Below the pieces are notes generated by a model. That model was given only the letters and a program-made list of their open reading frames with translations, was not told the origin of the DNA and made no database searches. A DNA stretch of 64,000 bases from Achromobacter spanius (GTDB taxonomy: Bacteria > Pseudomonadota > Gammaproteobacteria > Burkholderiales > Burkholderiaceae_B): NCBI RefSeq assembly GCF_003994415.1, contig NZ_CP034689.1:4898001-4962000 (forward strand), in the 5' to 3' direction. Both the position numbers and the translations under genes were made by a program. Below, piece after piece: positions 62,403-64,000 of this stretch. The first letter of the stretch is position 1. Every line of letters begins with the position of its first letter.

Positions 62403-63409
62403 AAGCCCTGTTGGTCAGAAACTTCGCGCCCGCCGGCGACCACCGTGTCGAAACCGTCGCCGACCCCGTGCCTGGCGCTGACGAGGTGTTGATCCAGGTT
62501 GCCGCGGCAGGCGTGAACTATCCGGACACGCTGGTGGTCTCGGGCAAGTACCAGATCCTGCCGGCCTTGCCGTTCGTGCCGGGCAAGGACGCCAGCGGCA
62601 CCGTGCTGCGCACCGGAGCGGATGTGACCGGCTTCAAGCCCGGCGACCGCGTGGTGGCACACATGGAACACGGCGCCTACGCCAGCCAGGCCGTCGCCCG
62701 CGCCGCCCACTGCCACCTGCTGCCCGACGGTGTCAGCCACGAAGACGCCGCCGCGATGGGGCTGGTGTTCCAGACCGCCTATCTGGCGCTGCTGGAACGC
62801 GGCGGCTTCAGGGCCGGCGAAACCGTGCTGGTCAACGGCGCGGCCGGCGGCGTCGGCGGCGCCGCTGTGCAACTGGTCAAGGCCCTGGGCGGCATCGCCC
62901 TGGCCGGCGTCAACACGCCGCAACAGGCGCAGGTGGCCCGCGAGATGGGGGCCGACCACGTGATCGATCTGTCGGTGGAAAACCTGCGCGACAGCCTGCG
63001 CGATCAGGTCTGGGCGGCAACCGATGGCCGAGGCGCAGACATCGTGCTCGATCCCCTGGGCGACGAAGTCTTCGCGGCTTCGCTGCGCGCCCTGGCCTGG
63101 TGCGGCAGGCTGGTGGTGATCGGCTTCGCGGCGGGCCAGATCCCGACGCTGAAGGCGAACTATCTGCTGCTCAAGAACATCAGCGTCATCGGTCTGCAAT
63201 GGAGCGACTACCGCGACCGCCAGCCCGAGAAGATCGCGCTGGCGCAGGCGCGGCTGCTGCGCATGCGCGAACAAGGATTGATCCGTCCCAGGCTGGCCGC
63301 CGGCCTGCCACTGGAAGAGGTGGCCATCGCCCTGCAGGCACTGGAGCAAGGCCGCGCCACCGGCAAGTACGTCGTCCATATGGAATCCCCCTCGCATCGC
63401 CCAATCTGA
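62399..63409 (+). CDS. NADPH:quinone oxidoreductase family (MDR) protein
   Basis: This 336-residue zinc-free MDR has VAAAGVNYPDTLVVSGKY, LPFVPGKDASGTV, the nucleotide loop NGAAGGVGGAAVQLVKALG and a C-terminal ATGKYVVHM. It could reduce an enoyl-CoA or enone intermediate. The ATG overlaps the preceding TGA. The solute receptor gene follows after 18 bases, so enzyme and transport genes share one transcript. Confidence 0.92.
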   Translation: MKALLVRNFAPAGDHRVETVADPVPGADEVLIQVAAAGVNYPDTLVVSGKYQILPALPFVPGKDASGTVLRTGADVTGFKPGDRVVAHMEHGAYASQAVARAAHCHLLPDGVSHEDAAAMGLVFQTAYLALLERGGFRAGETVLVNGAAGGVGGAAVQLVKALGGIALAGVNTPQQAQVAREMGADHVIDLSVENLRDSLRDQVWAATDGRGADIVLDPLGDEVFAASLRALAWCGRLVVIGFAAGQIPTLKANYLLLKNISVIGLQWSDYRDRQPEKIALAQARLLRMREQGLIRPRLAAGLPLEEVAIALQALEQGRATGKYVVHMESPSHRPI

Positions 63410-63427
63410 GAAGGCAGGACATATCCC

Positions 63428-64000
63428 ATGAAACAGACAACCGTAGTCATGGCCGCGCTGCTAGGCGGTTCGCTGTACGCATTCCCTGGCCACGCACAGG
63501 GCGTCGCCCCATTTCGCCTGGGCGCAATCGTCGACATGACCGGCGTGTATTCGGCGCACGGCGGCCCCGGCATGGTCACCGCGGTCAAGATGGCGGCCGA
63601 GGACTTCGGCGGCAAGGTGCTGGACCGCCCCATCGAAGTCCTGTCCGCGGACTACCAGAACAAGGTTGACATCGCAGCCACGCGCGCGCGCCAGTGGTAC
63701 GACCGCGACGGCGTCAGCGCCATCATCGAATCCACCGACTCCGCGTCGGCCCTGGCCCTGCAAACCCTGGGCAAGGAAAAGAAGCGCATCACGCTGTTCG
63801 CCGGCTCAGCCTCGTCCAACCTGACCAATGCGGCGTGCTCGCGCTATGGCGTGCACTATGTCTACGACACCTACGTCCTGGCCAACGGCACGGGCCGCGC
63901 CGTGACCCGCGCCGGCGGCGACAGCTGGTTCTTCATCACGGCGGACTATGCTTTCGGCCATTCGCTGGAACGCGACACCAGCAATGTCATCAAGGCGAAC
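63428..64000 (+). CDS. ABC transporter substrate-binding protein (3' end outside window)
   Basis: The first 191 codons of a type I periplasmic binding protein are present. A signal peptide (about 1-23, PGHAQ) is followed by RLGAIVDMTGVYSAHGGPG, the Peripla_BP_6 start, and then ESTDSASALAL and WFFITADYAFGHS. It would capture the operon's substrate; LivH/M/G/F-type genes are expected beyond the window. Its presence at the end of the catabolic operon ties uptake to degradation. Confidence 0.92.
   Translation, partial: MKQTTVVMAALLGGSLYAFPGHAQGVAPFRLGAIVDMTGVYSAHGGPGMVTAVKMAAEDFGGKVLDRPIEVLSADYQNKVDIAATRARQWYDRDGVSAIIESTDSASALALQTLGKEKKRITLFAGSASSNLTNAACSRYGVHYVYDTYVLANGTGRAVTRAGGDSWFFITADYAFGHSLERDTSNVIKAN

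Overview
The window is high-GC DNA from a betaproteobacterium, most likely Achromobacter or a close Alcaligenaceae relative (Bordetella group). The evidence is four Bug-type periplasmic receptors, six LysR regulators that look intact plus one truncated copy, CaiB/BaiF CoA transferases beside HMG-CoA-lyase-like genes, and a fused LivM-LivG transporter subunit. No rRNA operon, CRISPR array or intact tRNA was seen. It reads as accessory catabolic chromosome: many small substrate modules, each with its own regulator, receptor and CoA chemistry.

Layout. 1-7931: a divergent unit. A 3-hydroxyacyl-CoA dehydrogenase (cut by the window edge) and an SDR run leftward; a Liv-type ABC importer, a quinone oxidoreductase and a second SDR run rightward. 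Two matching AT-rich dyads lie between them. 7971-14505: thiopurine methyltransferase, an ECF sigma/RskA anti-sigma pair with a fasciclin protein, a TPR protein, a Tat-type exported protein, a YoaK membrane protein and an SMI1/ankyrin protein. 14579-22523: aldo/keto reductase with divergent AraC regulator, LysR plus isochorismatase-like hydrolase, a DUF3455 lipoprotein, a second ECF/RskA pair, a sterol-desaturase-like protein and a YdcH protein. 22551-26820: module A (LysR, lyase, frameshifted CoA transferase, Bug receptor). 26939-36635: amino-acid exporter, nuclease, DUF4142 protein, LysR/MBL hydrolase/Bug, and a LysR-ridA-phzF-MDR-hydratase operon. 36797-42044: DUF305 pair and module B (LysR, CoA transferase, lyase, Bug), ending in a strong terminator.

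42109-about 51400: an integrated element. It begins with the displaced 3' half of a tRNA-Pro(UGG) gene, integrase arm-type repeats, a complete tyrosine recombinase and a RadC-like protein. Cargo of visibly lower GC follows: MBL lipoprotein, RibD-like reductase, broken LysR, DUF6152/DUF6644 pair, and a Bug receptor with a second frameshifted CoA transferase. The right border is not seen; the intact tRNA-Pro should lie beyond the window if the model is right.

51415-64000: a sigma-54 activator and, divergent from it, an eleven-gene operon behind a perfect -24/-12 promoter. It encodes a CoA ligase, acyl-CoA dehydrogenase, crotonase, SDR, a BadI/MenB-type ring hydrolase, a split PaaH-like 3-hydroxyacyl-CoA dehydrogenase, two CoA transferases, a quinone oxidoreductase and an ABC solute receptor. 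The enzyme set parallels the cyclohexanecarboxylate (Ali/Bad) ring-opening route, so I propose sigma-54-controlled uptake and degradation of an alicyclic or related cyclic acid. This is the most interesting system in the window; its substrate is inference.
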